This document shows positions 41,665 through 52,813 of a DNA stretch of 64,000 nt, piece by piece. The position numbers were made by a program, and so were the translations under genes. This stretch comes from Cellvibrionaceae bacterium. GTDB lineage: Bacteria > Pseudomonadota > Gammaproteobacteria > Pseudomonadales > Cellvibrionaceae. The stretch is from NCBI GenBank assembly GCA_024707385.1, contig JANPZW010000006.1, forward strand, positions 1 to 64,000, written 5' to 3'. Under the pieces are notes generated by a model. The model was not told the origin of the DNA. It worked only from the letters and a program-made list of their open reading frames with translations, and did not search any database. How positions within the stretch are numbered: the stretch's first letter is position 1; the number at the start of each line of letters is the position of its first letter.

Positions 41665-41682
41665 GCAGCACCGACAAAAATC

Positions 41683-42786
41683 TCAGGGCCGATGGGCCTG
41701 AGCCAGGTACTCCTCGCTCTGCATCTCCAACAACCGGCTCACGGTGCGTTGAAACTCAAACCCCAGGCGACCCTCGACATAAAGAGAAGGAATAGGGCTG
41801 GCGCCGGACAAAACGAGCTTTACCCGGCGGTCGTAGAACTCATCCACCATATAGATGAAGCGGCGTGCCTGGTCGTCGTTTTTGCCGGTGAACTGCGGTA
41901 CTCCGGAGACCAGCACAGCGTGATACTCCTTGGCCAGGACTATGTAATCGTTTTGCGAGCGGGGACCGTCACACAGGGCGGGGAAATCAAACCAAACAAT
42001 ATCGTCTGATTCATAGCGCGCCTTGATATTGCGCCCCTCCACTTCGAGGGAGACATCCTGGTGAACCGTACTGCTCTCCGGCACCAGCCGATGAAAGCAG
42101 GCATGCAAGGCCTGCTCCGCCGCTTCATTCAAAGGAGAGTGAAAAAGATCGGCCTTTACCAAAGCGCGCAGACGGTAGTCCACTCCACCATCCACATTCA
42201 TAACATCCAGATGTGCATTCAGCAGGTGAATGGCGGGAATAAAACGCTCTCTCTGCAAACCGTCTTTATAAAGGCCGTCGGGCTGAATATTGGATGTCGT
42301 CACCAGAGTCACGCCGCGAGCAAACAGCGCCTTGAGCAGATTGGCGAGAATCATGGCATCCGTAATATCCGCGACGAAAAATTCGTCAAAACAGATCACC
42401 CGCGCCTCAGCAGCCAGCGTATCCGCCACTTTATCCAAAGGATTTTTTTCGCCTTTGAGCGCGGTCAATTCGCTGTGCACCCGGCGCATAAAGCGGTGGA
42501 AATGCGTGCGCATTTTCTGCTGCAACGGCAAGGCTTCGAAAAAGACATCCATCAGATAGGTCTTACCGCGCCCTACCCCTCCCCAGAGATAAACACCTTG
42601 GGGAGGTTCGCTTTTCCGCCGCCACGGCAGCACACTGGTCAAAAATGATCTTCCTTCGCGATGATATGCCACCAATTCATCAAATAATTGTTGCAGCCGC
42701 TCAACAGCCCGGCGCTGAGCGACATCGGGGAGAAAACCATCTTTTTGCAGATCGCGCTCATAGCGAGCGAGAGGAGTGTCGAGCAT
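41683..42786 (-). CDS. zapE: Cell division ATPase ZapE
   Basis: A 367-aa AFG1-family AAA+ ATPase. Walker A is GGVGRGKTYL and Walker B is ICFDEFFV, with a TSN sensor motif (LVTTSNIQP). In E. coli ZapE binds FtsZ and destabilises its polymers at late division or under stress. The mitochondrial homologue handles membrane-protein turnover. It is divergent from zapG. Confidence 0.95.
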   Translation of the reverse strand: MLDTPLARYERDLQKDGFLPDVAQRRAVERLQQLFDELVAYHREGRSFLTSVLPWRRKSEPPQGVYLWGGVGRGKTYLMDVFFEALPLQQKMRTHFHRFMRRVHSELTALKGEKNPLDKVADTLAAEARVICFDEFFVADITDAMILANLLKALFARGVTLVTTSNIQPDGLYKDGLQRERFIPAIHLLNAHLDVMNVDGGVDYRLRALVKADLFHSPLNEAAEQALHACFHRLVPESSTVHQDVSLEVEGRNIKARYESDDIVWFDFPALCDGPRSQNDYIVLAKEYHAVLVSGVPQFTGKNDDQARRFIYMVDEFYDRRVKLVLSGASPIPSLYVEGRLGFEFQRTVSRLLEMQSEEYLAQAHRP

Positions 42787-43042
42787 GAGGGCATTCCAAT
42801 TTTTTATGCGGAAGCAGAAATCGCGGCGTCGGGCGGGCGCGTACTTTACCTTGCGCTCAACGACGGGTGCAATTTCCCCCGGTGTCGCGCGCGCAAGTTG
42901 GGTGGACTCGGGGTATCATTAATAGGCTTTGCCGGAGCTTGGTTGTTCACTCACAGTGAACCACGGGCACTTCGGAAGGATACCGACAAATTAGCACTTT
43001 GCGCGCCATTTAATGTCTATTTTTCTCGCTAAGGAGAATCAT

Positions 43043-43522
43043 GTGTTTCCGTTAGAAAGCCTGTTTATCGTCGGGTTTATTATGCTGATCTTGGGCGTCG
43101 TAGCGGGCGTGCTTGCGGGCCGCGCATGGATTGCCCCGGAGCAGACCAAAGAAATCGAACAGAAACTCCACGACGCCAAACGCGAGCTCGAAAGCTACCA
43201 ACAGGATGTCGCCCAGCACTTCAGTGAAACCGCACAGAAAGTTCGCGAGTTGACACAGAGCTATAAAGAGCTGCACGAACACCTGGCTCTCGGCGCTATG
43301 CAACTGACCAATACGGAGATCGGCCGGCAGTTGTTCGCCGCTGGTGAAGGGGACGTCAGCGAGAAGGCGTTGAATCAGGTTCCCATCGAACCTCCGCGCG
43401 ATTGGGCACCGAAGATTCCCGGCAGCCACGGCATGCTGAGTGAAGAGTTTGGCCTTAAGGATGAAGATGAATCAGTCGTGCTGGTGGATGGCGTTCCCGC
43501 CAAATTGAAGCCGAAAAGCTGA
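43043..43522 (+). CDS. zapG: Z-ring associated protein ZapG (YhcB, DUF1043)
   Basis: A 159-aa protein with one N-terminal membrane helix (about 3-25), a coiled coil (about 33-85) and a low-complexity C-terminal tail. YhcB/ZapG links cell elongation and division in E. coli. The GTG start at 43043 has AAGGAG 6 nt upstream; an in-frame ATG at 43013 would place that site inside the gene. It is divergent from zapE, as in E. coli. Confidence 0.92.
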   Translation: MFPLESLFIVGFIMLILGVVAGVLAGRAWIAPEQTKEIEQKLHDAKRELESYQQDVAQHFSETAQKVRELTQSYKELHEHLALGAMQLTNTEIGRQLFAAGEGDVSEKALNQVPIEPPRDWAPKIPGSHGMLSEEFGLKDEDESVVLVDGVPAKLKPKS

Positions 43523-43544
43523 GTGAGACCGAGAGAGTTTCTGT

Positions 43545-44699
43545 ATGTGGGCAAAAGCATTCGAGTACATCCGCTGGCCAGCCGTCCTTGGACTGCTGGC
43601 GGCGCTGATCGTCCTCCAGCTTTTTCCCGAGCTCAATCCCCGCAATAAAATCGCTTCTCCCAACCACCCTTCTTTTACTGTTGGCAATAATCAGTACGAG
43701 GCGGGTGTAACCTCTTATGCGGATGCGGTAAGCCGCGCGGCGCCTTCGGTGGTGAATGTGTTCACCCGCAAGAAGATCAACCGCACCACCCACCGCATGT
43801 TCAACGATCCCCTGTTTCGCTACTTCTACAACAGCGCGGATATTTCGCGTCAAGAGCGTATGCAGTCGGCCTTGGGCTCCGGCGTCATCATCAGCGAACA
43901 GGGTTATCTGCTGACCAATAACCACGTCATCTATGGTGCGGATGAAATCGTGGTGCAACTGCAGGACGGGCGCGAGAGCAAGGCGCGGGTGATCGGCGTG
44001 GATATCGAGAACGATCTGGCGGTGCTGAAGATTGAATTGGATCGGCTGCGCGCTATTCCCATCGGCTCACCCCAGAGCGCCCAGGTCGGCGACATAGTCC
44101 TGGCGATTGGCAACCCCTTTGGCATGGGCCAGACCGTTACCCAAGGCATCATTTCCGCCACCGGGCGCCACGGCCTGGGCATAAGCGCATTCGAGAACTT
44201 CATCCAGACCGATGCGGCCATCAACCCCGGCAATTCCGGCGGTGCGCTCATTGATGTCCACGGCAACCTGCTCGGCATCAATACAGCGATTCTCGACCGC
44301 ATCGGCAATTCCGATCTCAACGGTGTCGGTCTCGCGGTTCCCGCCGACACTGCGGTGCGAACGCTCAAGGACATAGTGGAGTTCGGTCGTGTGGTGCGCG
44401 GCTGGCTGGGGGTGGATGCGCAAAGCCTGACGCCGCAGCTGGCTCATTCCTTTCAGTTGAATTCCACCAACGGGGTGCTGATCACGCGCATCTACAACAA
44501 CGGACCCGCCCATGTGGCAGGGCTGCAACCCGGTGATGTGATTGTGAAAATCAACGACGAGCCGGTGGGCAATGGCGCCCGCGGACGGCAACAAATTCAG
44601 GAGTCGCGCCCGGGGGAGACAGTCGCCATAGAGTTCTATCGCAACGGCAAACTGGAGAAGGTTCAGGCGGTGCTGGAGAAGAAACCCGTCACCGGCTGA
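43545..44699 (+). CDS. degS: Membrane-anchored serine protease DegS/AlgW
   Basis: A 384-aa HtrA-family protease with an N-terminal membrane anchor (about 10-28), a trypsin-like domain and a single PDZ domain (about 275-370). The catalytic triad is in TNNHVI, ENDLAVLKI and NPGNSGGAL. A single PDZ and an anchor, not a cleaved signal, point to DegS/AlgW, the sensor that starts cleavage of the anti-sigma factor of RpoE/AlgU when outer-membrane proteins misfold. Its stop abuts the hisD stop (TGATCA). Confidence 0.95.
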   Translation: MWAKAFEYIRWPAVLGLLAALIVLQLFPELNPRNKIASPNHPSFTVGNNQYEAGVTSYADAVSRAAPSVVNVFTRKKINRTTHRMFNDPLFRYFYNSADISRQERMQSALGSGVIISEQGYLLTNNHVIYGADEIVVQLQDGRESKARVIGVDIENDLAVLKIELDRLRAIPIGSPQSAQVGDIVLAIGNPFGMGQTVTQGIISATGRHGLGISAFENFIQTDAAINPGNSGGALIDVHGNLLGINTAILDRIGNSDLNGVGLAVPADTAVRTLKDIVEFGRVVRGWLGVDAQSLTPQLAHSFQLNSTNGVLITRIYNNGPAHVAGLQPGDVIVKINDEPVGNGARGRQQIQESRPGETVAIEFYRNGKLEKVQAVLEKKPVTG

Positions 44700-46004
44700 T
44701 CAGAGGTCATCCTGGATGCGGTATTCCGCCGAGCGGGCGTGAGCCTCAAGCGACTCACCCCGCGCCAGCACGGAGGCAACTCGCCCCAGACGGGACGCGC
44801 CAGCGGGCGAGCAGTGAATCAGCGAGCTGCGCTTCTGAAAATCGTATACCCCGAGTGGCGATGAGAAACGCGCAGTGCCGGAAGTGGGCAGAACGTGGTT
44901 GGGGCCGGCGCAGTAGTCGCCCAGCGCTTCACTGGTGTGGCGCCCCATAAAAATAGCGCCGGCATGCTTCACTTGAGGCAAGAGCGCGTCAGGATCTTCC
45001 ACCGAAAGCTCCAAGTGCTCAGGGGCAATCCGGTTCGACAACTCAACTGCCTCCGCAAGCGAGGCCACCTCAATCAAAGCACCGCGTTTTGCCAGAGAAA
45101 CCGCCGCTATGGCGTTGCGTTGCAGCGTCGGCAGCAGGCGCGCGATACTCGCTTCCACCGCATCGAGAAACGCCCGGTCGTGGCTGATCAGAATCGCCTG
45201 GGCGTCTTCGTCGTGCTCCGCCTGGGAAAACAGGTCCATGGCAACCCAATCCGGGTCGGTTTTGCCGTCGCAGATCACCAGAATTTCCGACGGACCAGCG
45301 ATCATGTCGATTGCAACCAAGCCAAACACGGCACGTTTGGCTGTGGCGACATAGATGTTGCCCGGCCCGACAATCTTGTCGACCTTCGGCACCGTCTTCG
45401 TGCCATACGCCAGTGCCGCCACGGCCTGGGCGCCGCCGATGGTCAACACGCGATCGACGCCGGCGACGGCTGCGGCGGCCAGCACCAGATCATTCACCTC
45501 GCCGCGCGGCGTCGGACTGACCACGACAATCTCGGGAACCCCCGCCACATGGGCCGGAATGGCGTTCATCAAAACTGATGATGGGTAGGACGCTTTGCCG
45601 CCCGGCACGTACATGCCGACGCGATCCATCGGCGTAACCTTCTGACCGAGAACAGTGCCGTCCTCTCCCGTATAACGCCAGGACTCCTGGCGCTGATGCT
45701 GGTGATAATCGCGAATTCTTTGTGCAGCCTGTTCCAGCGCCTCACGCTGGGCTGCGGGAACTCGGCCCAGCGCAGCTTCCAGCTGGTCCCGCTGCAACAC
45801 TAGCTCAGACATCTCCGCGACCTGCCGCTGGTCGAAGCGATTGGTGTACTCCACCAAAGCGCTGTCACCGCGGCGGCGCACCTCGTCCAGAATCTGCTTA
45901 ACCGTCTGCTCCACCGCTTCGTGGCTGGATGCCTCCCAGGCCAGCAGGCTGTCCAACTGGGAGTTGAAGTCAGGTGACGAAGACTGAAGACGACGAATCT
46001 GCAT
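44700..46004 (-). CDS. hisD: Histidinol dehydrogenase
   Basis: A 434-aa enzyme for the last two oxidations of histidine synthesis. [13 protein letters not shown], the zinc-ligand region [13 protein letters not shown] and the [10 protein letters not shown] region are intact. It is transcribed after murA and hisG. In Pseudomonas hisC usually follows; here degS converges immediately, so no hisC is present. Confidence 0.97.
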   Translation of the reverse strand: MQIRRLQSSSPDFNSQLDSLLAWEASSHEAVEQTVKQILDEVRRRGDSALVEYTNRFDQRQVAEMSELVLQRDQLEAALGRVPAAQREALEQAAQRIRDYHQHQRQESWRYTGEDGTVLGQKVTPMDRVGMYVPGGKASYPSSVLMNAIPAHVAGVPEIVVVSPTPRGEVNDLVLAAAAVAGVDRVLTIGGAQAVAALAYGTKTVPKVDKIVGPGNIYVATAKRAVFGLVAIDMIAGPSEILVICDGKTDPDWVAMDLFSQAEHDEDAQAILISHDRAFLDAVEASIARLLPTLQRNAIAAVSLAKRGALIEVASLAEAVELSNRIAPEHLELSVEDPDALLPQVKHAGAIFMGRHTSEALGDYCAGPNHVLPTSGTARFSSPLGVYDFQKRSSLIHCSPAGASRLGRVASVLARGESLEAHARSAEYRIQDDL

Positions 46005-46012
46005 GAGGCTAT

Positions 46013-46077
46013 CCAGTTAAAAAGTTAAACCGTCCAGTTAAAAAACTTAATCCGTCCAGTTAATGAAGTTAATCCGT
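46013..46077. repeat. Three tandem 21-22-nt repeats at the hisG-hisD junction
   Basis: Copies at 46013-46033, 46034-46055 and 46056-46077 share CCAGTTAA...GTTAA/CTTAA...CCGT. The right-hand copy contains the hisG stop codon, and the array fills the gap to hisD. It looks like a local slipped duplication of the 3' end of hisG. Confidence 0.85.
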
Positions 46078-46713
46078 ACCGTAAATTTCGCCCACGGCGC
46101 TCTCTACCGCATCCATGAGCGCTTCGATCTGAAAGTGTTTGAGCTTCATCGATGCCTTGTTGACGATCAGGCGCGAGCTCACCTCAGCGATGGTTTCACG
46201 CGGCTCCAGCCCATTGGCGCGCAGGGTATTGCCGGTGTCCACTATATCGACGATCTCATCCGCCAGTTGTAACACCGGCGCCAGCTCCATGGCGCCATAG
46301 AGTTTGATCAAATCGACCTGCTGACCCTTGGCAGCGTAAAAGCGTTTCGCCACATTGAGGTACTTGGTGGCGACCTTGATACGACCGGACTTGGGCGGCT
46401 GGCCGGCCAATCCCGCCGTCATCAAGCGGCATCGCGCAATGCGCAGATCCAACGGCTCGTAGTAACCCTGGCCGCCGTGCTCCAGCAGCGTGTCCTTGCC
46501 GGAAACGCCGACGTCCGCCGCACCAAACTGTACATAGGTGGGAACATCCACACCGCGCAGAATTAATAGGCGCACATCCGGCGAGGTGGTATCGAAAGTC
46601 AGTTTGCGGCTGTTCTGGATAGACTCCAGCGGCTCTATGCCGGCAGCGGCGAGCAGCGGCAAGGTCTCATCAAGAATGCGACCCTTGGTAAGGGCGATGG
46701 TGAGCTGTGGCAT
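46069..46713 (-). CDS. hisG: ATP phosphoribosyltransferase, short form
   Basis: A 214-aa short-form HisG, the first and feedback-regulated step of histidine synthesis. [18 protein letters not shown] and the phosphate-binding [11 protein letters not shown] motif are present. The short form lacks the C-terminal histidine-binding domain and needs HisZ as regulatory partner; hisZ is not in this window. The ATG at 46713 follows GAGGTAATCACC. The frame open to 46854 reaches into murA. Confidence 0.96.
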   Translation of the reverse strand: MPQLTIALTKGRILDETLPLLAAAGIEPLESIQNSRKLTFDTTSPDVRLLILRGVDVPTYVQFGAADVGVSGKDTLLEHGGQGYYEPLDLRIARCRLMTAGLAGQPPKSGRIKVATKYLNVAKRFYAAKGQQVDLIKLYGAMELAPVLQLADEIVDIVDTGNTLRANGLEPRETIAEVSSRLIVNKASMKLKHFQIEALMDAVESAVGEIYGTD

Positions 46714-46726
46714 GGTGATTACCTCT

Positions 46727-48269
<1,543 letters not shown>

Positions 48270-48380
48270 AGAGTGACCTGAAATCGGCCTGGGCCAGCGG
48301 CCCCAGCCTGTATAAAAAGGCGTAGTTTAATCAAATCCCCTCAAGGGCGCACCCGTGGCGGCGCGCGCCGTTCGACGGTT

Positions 48381-49013
48381 TCAGGCTTTCTGCGCCCAGG
48401 TGGCGATAACTTTGTCGATGTCGTTGTCGTTTTGCTTCATCGCCTGAGTGAACTGATCGCGGAAGCTTTTGCCGAGATTGACGCCGTTGAGCACCACGTT
48501 GATCAGCTTCCATTCGCCGTCTTTGTTCTGCGCCATGGTGTAGGAGATCCGGCTGGTGCCATCCGCCGCGGCGACCTCTTGAATCACCTCAACGCGCTTG
48601 GCGGAGCTGACATCGCCCTCCGGCGGCAGGGTGGTGATTTTCAGATCGCTGTAATTGGCCAAACCTTTACCCAATGTTTCCACCATGCTACGGGTGAAGG
48701 TTTCGGTGAATTCATTGCGCTGGGATTCACTGGCTTTATCCCAACTGGCCGCCATCACGTTCTTGGCGATGAAATTAAAACTTACGCTCGGCTCGAGACT
48801 TTTGCGCACCTCAGCGAAATACTGCTGCGGATTTTCCTTCAACGATTTCTCGCCGTTTTTGATCACCGCCATTACCGCATCGGTCACGCTCTGCACTACT
48901 TGGTGCGGTGTTTCAGCCTTGGCCGCACCCGCCGCTAAAGCTGCGCTTCCCCACAGCCCCACAACCGCCCACAACAAAAACCGGACACCTGTTGTATAAA
49001 ATCGCTGTCTCAC
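48381..49013 (-). CDS. mlaC: Phospholipid-binding protein MlaC
   Basis: A 210-aa periplasmic protein with a signal peptide (cleavage near ALAAGAAKA). MlaC shuttles phospholipids between the outer-membrane MlaA and the inner-membrane MlaFEDB transporter. SPHQ-like helix pairs, FNFIAKNVM and the C-terminal NVVLNGVNLGKSFRDQF motif are typical. No mlaD, mlaE, mlaF or mlaB is next to it; the gene upstream is the divergent kdsD and the gap is 247 nt. Confidence 0.95.
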   Translation of the reverse strand: MRQRFYTTGVRFLLWAVVGLWGSAALAAGAAKAETPHQVVQSVTDAVMAVIKNGEKSLKENPQQYFAEVRKSLEPSVSFNFIAKNVMAASWDKASESQRNEFTETFTRSMVETLGKGLANYSDLKITTLPPEGDVSSAKRVEVIQEVAAADGTSRISYTMAQNKDGEWKLINVVLNGVNLGKSFRDQFTQAMKQNDNDIDKVIATWAQKA

Positions 49014-49260
49014 GATGTTCTCCTATCATTGATTGAATATTTAGCGCAGTGGTGCGCCGCTTGGATTCAAGCGCGGCGCGAAAGTTTACTGATGCCGCCC
49101 CACTCTGGCGAGCAGAACGCTGATATCTCCACTTTCACCACCGCCATTCCAGCATGCGGCGGCTGAATGCCAGCCAAATCCCGGCAAAAAAATCCGCCTA
49201 TTAATTTTTGCCGGGGTTATCCCTTATCATGAGCGGCTTTACCAGCCACAGGAGGCAGAG

Positions 49261-50241
49261 ATGGAGCAATTTTCCGCACAAGATCTGATTGCCTCCGGCC
49301 GCCGGACGATACGCCTGGAACAGGAAGCCGTGGCGGCGCTGGAAGAGCGCATCGGCAATGCTTTCGTGCGCGCCTGCCAATTGATTCTCGCCTGCACCGG
49401 TCGCGTGGTGGTTACCGGAATGGGCAAATCCGGTCATATCGGCCACAAAATCGCAGCCACTTTTGCCAGCACCGGCACCCCGGCTTTTTTTGTTCACCCG
49501 GGTGAAGCCAGCCACGGGGATCTGGGCATGATCACCCGCGGCGATCTGGTGGTGGCCATTTCCAATTCCGGCAACTCACCGGAAATCCTCACCATGCTGC
49601 CCATTTTGAAGCGCTTGGGGATTCCCATGATCACCATGACCGGCAAGCCGAATTCACCGCTCGCCGAGGCTGCGGAAGTCAGCCTGGACATACGCGTGGC
49701 CTCTGAAGCCTGCCCGCTGGACCTGGCGCCAACCTCCAGTACTACTGCCACACTGGTCATGGGCGACGCCCTCGCTGTGGCGCTGCTGGAAGCGCGGGGT
49801 TTTACCGCTGAGGATTTCGCCCTGTCCCATCCCGGCGGCATACTCGGGCGCCGCCTGTTGCTGCGGGTCAGCGACCTGATGCACGCGGGCGAGCGCATGC
49901 CCAACGTGCAGCCGGATACGTCTCTACTCAACGCGCTGGGGGAAATCACCGCAAAGGGGTTGGGCATGACCACCGTGACCGGAACCGCCGGGGAATTGCT
50001 TGGCGTGTTCACCGATGGCGATCTGCGTCGCGCGGTGGATAAAGGCCACGACATACGTCACGTAACTATCGAAAACATCATGACGCGCAACCCCACCAGC
50101 GTGCGCAGCGACGCCCTGGCGGCCGAGGCCCTCACCATTATGGAAAACCGCAAAATCACTGCCCTGGTGGTGACCGATGAACAACGCCGGGCGGTCGGCG
50201 TCATCCATATGCACGACCTGCTGCGCGCGGGACTGGTTTGA
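49261..50241 (+). CDS. kdsD: Arabinose 5-phosphate isomerase KdsD
   Basis: A 326-aa enzyme making arabinose 5-phosphate for Kdo. The SIS domain (residues about 35-170; GMGKSGHIGHKIAATFASTGTPAFF, SNSGNSPEI) is followed by two CBS domains (about 205-325). It heads a kdsD-kdsC-lptC-lptA-lptB-rpoN run. An AGGAGG site precedes the ATG by 6 nt. The divergent 247-nt gap to mlaC should hold both promoters, but none is obvious. Confidence 0.97.
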   Translation: MEQFSAQDLIASGRRTIRLEQEAVAALEERIGNAFVRACQLILACTGRVVVTGMGKSGHIGHKIAATFASTGTPAFFVHPGEASHGDLGMITRGDLVVAISNSGNSPEILTMLPILKRLGIPMITMTGKPNSPLAEAAEVSLDIRVASEACPLDLAPTSSTTATLVMGDALAVALLEARGFTAEDFALSHPGGILGRRLLLRVSDLMHAGERMPNVQPDTSLLNALGEITAKGLGMTTVTGTAGELLGVFTDGDLRRAVDKGHDIRHVTIENIMTRNPTSVRSDALAAEALTIMENRKITALVVTDEQRRAVGVIHMHDLLRAGLV

Positions 50242-50279
50242 CCGGCCCGCCCATTCATGAACCTTTACTGCAGAACCCT

Positions 50280-50834
50280 ATGAGCGATGCCACCCTGTTC
50301 GAAGACCCCACGCTGCTGAAAAAAGCCCGCGCCATCCGCCTGCTGGTGCTTGATGTGGACGGCGTGCTGACCGACGGCAGGCTGTATTACGGCGCCCAGG
50401 GTGAAGCCTTGAAAGTGTTTAACACCCTGGACGGTCACGGCATCAAGATGCTCCAGCGGGCCGGCGTGAAAGTCGCCATTATTACCGGGCGGCGCGGCGA
50501 AGCCCTGCTCGCCCGCGCCCGCGATCTGGGCATCGACTGGATTCAACAGGGGCGCGAGGACAAGTTTGTCGCCCTGCAGGAAATGCTGGCGGCCGAGCCC
50601 ATTCCGCTGGATGAAATTGCCTGCATGGGCGATGACTGGCCGGATCTGGCCGTCATGACCCGGGTCGGCCTGTCTCTGACCGTCGCCAACGCCCATCCAG
50701 AAGTCAAAGCGCGTGCCCACTGGCTGAGCCAGAATCGCGGCGGCGAAGGTGCGGTGCGGGAAGCCTGCGACCTGCTGCTGCGGGCACAAAACCATTTTCA
50801 GCAGATCCTGGGTGAATATGCAGCGCGGGATTAA
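50280..50834 (+). CDS. kdsC: Kdo 8-phosphate phosphatase KdsC
   Basis: A 184-aa HAD phosphatase that releases Kdo from Kdo 8-phosphate. The nucleophile motif LVLDVDGVLTDG, IITGR, and GDDWPDL are complete. The ATG at 50280 (MSDATLF) is preferred; an in-frame TTG at 50238 overlaps kdsD. It is a compact C0-type HAD without a cap domain. The end overlaps lptC by 17 nt. Confidence 0.97.
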   Translation: MSDATLFEDPTLLKKARAIRLLVLDVDGVLTDGRLYYGAQGEALKVFNTLDGHGIKMLQRAGVKVAIITGRRGEALLARARDLGIDWIQQGREDKFVALQEMLAAEPIPLDEIACMGDDWPDLAVMTRVGLSLTVANAHPEVKARAHWLSQNRGGEGAVREACDLLLRAQNHFQQILGEYAARD

Positions 50835-51429
50835 ACACAACTGGGCTTATATTTCGCTCACCGCAGCGCTGGTGGTCGCGGTCATACTGCTGTCGGAAAC
50901 GCCGCCGGAAATGCTGATCCCCTTCGGCGAAAAACAGGACGCGGCGCGCTTTCCCTACGCGGTGATCAACGATGCCCGCTCGCAGCACTTTGATGCGGAG
51001 GGCAAGCTGAGCTACGAGTTTGTCGCCTCCACCCTGAGCCATTTTCGCCTGGACTTGAACCGGGTGAGCGAAGGGGATTTCACCAGCCTGGAAGCACCGC
51101 AGCTGACCCTCTATACGGATGACAAACCCTGGTATGTCACGGCGGACAAAGGTGAATTGAGCGAGCGCGGCACCCTGCTCACCCTGTGGCCGAACGTGCG
51201 CATCTGGCAGGAGGAGAACCCGGATGAGGTTACCGAGCTGACCACCAGCCGACTGGAAATCCGGCCACAGGACAAAATGATCGCCACTGAGGCGGAAGTG
51301 AACATCACGTCACCCATGGGCAAGGTAGAGGCGCAGGGAATGAGCGTGGATCTGGACAACAAGCGCATTCAATTGCGCAACCGAGTGAGGGGTCACCATG
51401 AGCCGATCAACGAAACTGCAACGCCTTAG
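50818..51429 (+). CDS. lptC: LPS export protein LptC
   Basis: A 203-aa bitopic protein: N-terminal membrane helix (about 10-28) and a periplasmic beta-jellyroll. LptC accepts LPS from LptB2FG and passes it to LptA. The start at 50818 lies inside kdsC. It overlaps lptA by 32 nt. Confidence 0.94.
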   Translation: MQRGIKHNWAYISLTAALVVAVILLSETPPEMLIPFGEKQDAARFPYAVINDARSQHFDAEGKLSYEFVASTLSHFRLDLNRVSEGDFTSLEAPQLTLYTDDKPWYVTADKGELSERGTLLTLWPNVRIWQEENPDEVTELTTSRLEIRPQDKMIATEAEVNITSPMGKVEAQGMSVDLDNKRIQLRNRVRGHHEPINETATP

Positions 51430-51931
51430 CCGGGCCGCCGGGCTGGCTGTGTGCCTGCTGGCAGGGCCGCACGCGCTCGCCCTGCCCTCCGACCGCAACC
51501 AGGCCATCACCATTCACTCCGACAGCGCCGAGCGGGACGAGATCAAAGGCACCACCACCTACTCCGGCAATGTGGTGATGCAACAGGGCTCCATGCGCAT
51601 AGACGCGGAAGAGGTGGTGATCGTCAACGATAAAAGCAAGGTCACGCAGATAGTCGCCACCGGCAAACCGGCTCGCTATCAGCAGAAACCCAGTGAAGAG
51701 GAAGGCCCGGTGATCGCCCAGGCCAACCGCCTGGAATACAACATCGCCCAGGACACTCTCCACCTGATTGAAAACGCCCTGCTGCAGCAGGAGGGCACCA
51801 GTCTGTCCGGCAATCACATTGATTACGACGTGAAAAAGTCCGTGGTCAAAGCCGGCAGCGACGCCAGCCAGAATGAGCGGGTGAAGATGGTGATTCCGGC
51901 GCGCTCACTGAAACAGACAGAAGAGGAATAA
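51398..51931 (+). CDS. lptA: Periplasmic LPS bridge protein LptA
   Basis: A 177-aa OstA-type beta-jellyroll protein with a cleavable signal peptide (ends near ALALP). It forms the filament that carries LPS across the periplasm. [34 protein letters not shown] and GNHIDYD are family regions. Confidence 0.96.
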   Translation: MSRSTKLQRLSRAAGLAVCLLAGPHALALPSDRNQAITIHSDSAERDEIKGTTTYSGNVVMQQGSMRIDAEEVVIVNDKSKVTQIVATGKPARYQQKPSEEEGPVIAQANRLEYNIAQDTLHLIENALLQQEGTSLSGNHIDYDVKKSVVKAGSDASQNERVKMVIPARSLKQTEEE

Positions 51932-51938
51932 GCGCCCG

Positions 51939-52664
51939 ATGGCCACACTGGAAGCCCGCAATCTCGCCAAAAGCTACAAAGGCCGCAAGGTGGTGATCGA
52001 CGTGTCCATGATGGTGGAAAGCGGCCAGATCGTCGGCCTGCTCGGCCCCAACGGCGCCGGCAAAACCACCTGTTTCTACATGATCGCCGGACTGGTGGCC
52101 GCCGATAAAGGCGAGGTCTATATCAACGAGCAGCGCGTTACCCATCTGCCCATGCACGGCCGCGCCCGCGCCGGCTTGAGTTATCTGCCACAGGAGGCTT
52201 CGGTATTCCGCAAACTCACCGTGGCGGAAAACATCATGGCGATTCTGGAGACCCGCCCCGACCTCAACCGCAAAAGCCGCCGCGAGGTTCTCGATCACCT
52301 GCTACAGGAATTTCACGTTACCCACATCCGCAACAGCCTGGGCATGGCCCTGTCCGGCGGCGAGCGCCGCCGCGTGGAAATCGCCCGCGCCATCGCCACC
52401 AACCCGGAATTCATTCTCCTCGACGAACCTTTCGCCGGCGTCGATCCGATTTCGGTCAACGACATCAAAACCATAGTGTCGCACCTGAGAAACCGCGGCC
52501 TGGGGGTGCTCATCACCGACCACAACGTCCGCGAGACACTCGATATTTGCGAAAAAGCCTATATTGTTAGTGAGGGCTACATCATCGCCGAAGGCTCGCC
52601 GGAAACCGTGATGAACAATCCCAAGGTGCGCAAGGTATACCTGGGCGAAAATTTCCGCTTGTGA
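51939..52664 (+). CDS. lptB: LPS export ABC ATPase LptB
   Basis: A 241-aa ABC ATPase powering LPS extraction with LptF and LptG (not in this window). Walker [14 protein letters not shown], signature [14 protein letters not shown], Walker [14 protein letters not shown] and the H-loop ITDHNVRE are all intact. A 9-bp stem with a bulge follows the stop (GGCCGG to CCGGCC). Confidence 0.98.
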   Translation: MATLEARNLAKSYKGRKVVIDVSMMVESGQIVGLLGPNGAGKTTCFYMIAGLVAADKGEVYINEQRVTHLPMHGRARAGLSYLPQEASVFRKLTVAENIMAILETRPDLNRKSRREVLDHLLQEFHVTHIRNSLGMALSGGERRRVEIARAIATNPEFILLDEPFAGVDPISVNDIKTIVSHLRNRGLGVLITDHNVRETLDICEKAYIVSEGYIIAEGSPETVMNNPKVRKVYLGENFRL

Positions 52665-52682
52665 GGCATGTGGGCCGGAGGC

Positions 52683-52711
52683 TTGACAAGCCGGCCAATA
52701 TCACCTTATCT
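52683..52711 (+). promoter_or_regulatory. Putative sigma-70 promoter of rpoN
   Basis: TTGACA (52683-52688) and TTATCT (52706-52711) are spaced by 17 nt in the 149-nt gap between lptB and rpoN. The -35 is perfect. Part of it also forms the arm of the hairpin after lptB. Confidence 0.6.
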
Positions 52712-52726
52712 GGCCCAAAGTTTGCT
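52711..52726 (+). promoter_or_regulatory. Sigma-54-like -24/-12 element upstream of rpoN
   Basis: TGGCCCAAAGTTTGCT matches the TGGCACG-N4-TTGCW consensus at the key positions, with the GG and GC dinucleotides at the required 12-nt spacing. It overlaps the end of the -10 box of the sigma-70 promoter, so RpoN bound here could repress or replace its own transcription. Confidence 0.5.
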
Positions 52727-52813
52727 TTTAAATCCGGCAAAAATGATTGCTTGTCTATTTGGGGATGACTAGAATTAGAAAATTCTTCTCATCTGCAACG
52801 GCGAAGACTGACG

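Noticed and set aside
46013..46077. CRISPR array at the short repeats by hisG
   Set aside because: The repeats are head-to-tail without spacers and include a stop codon; no cas genes are present.
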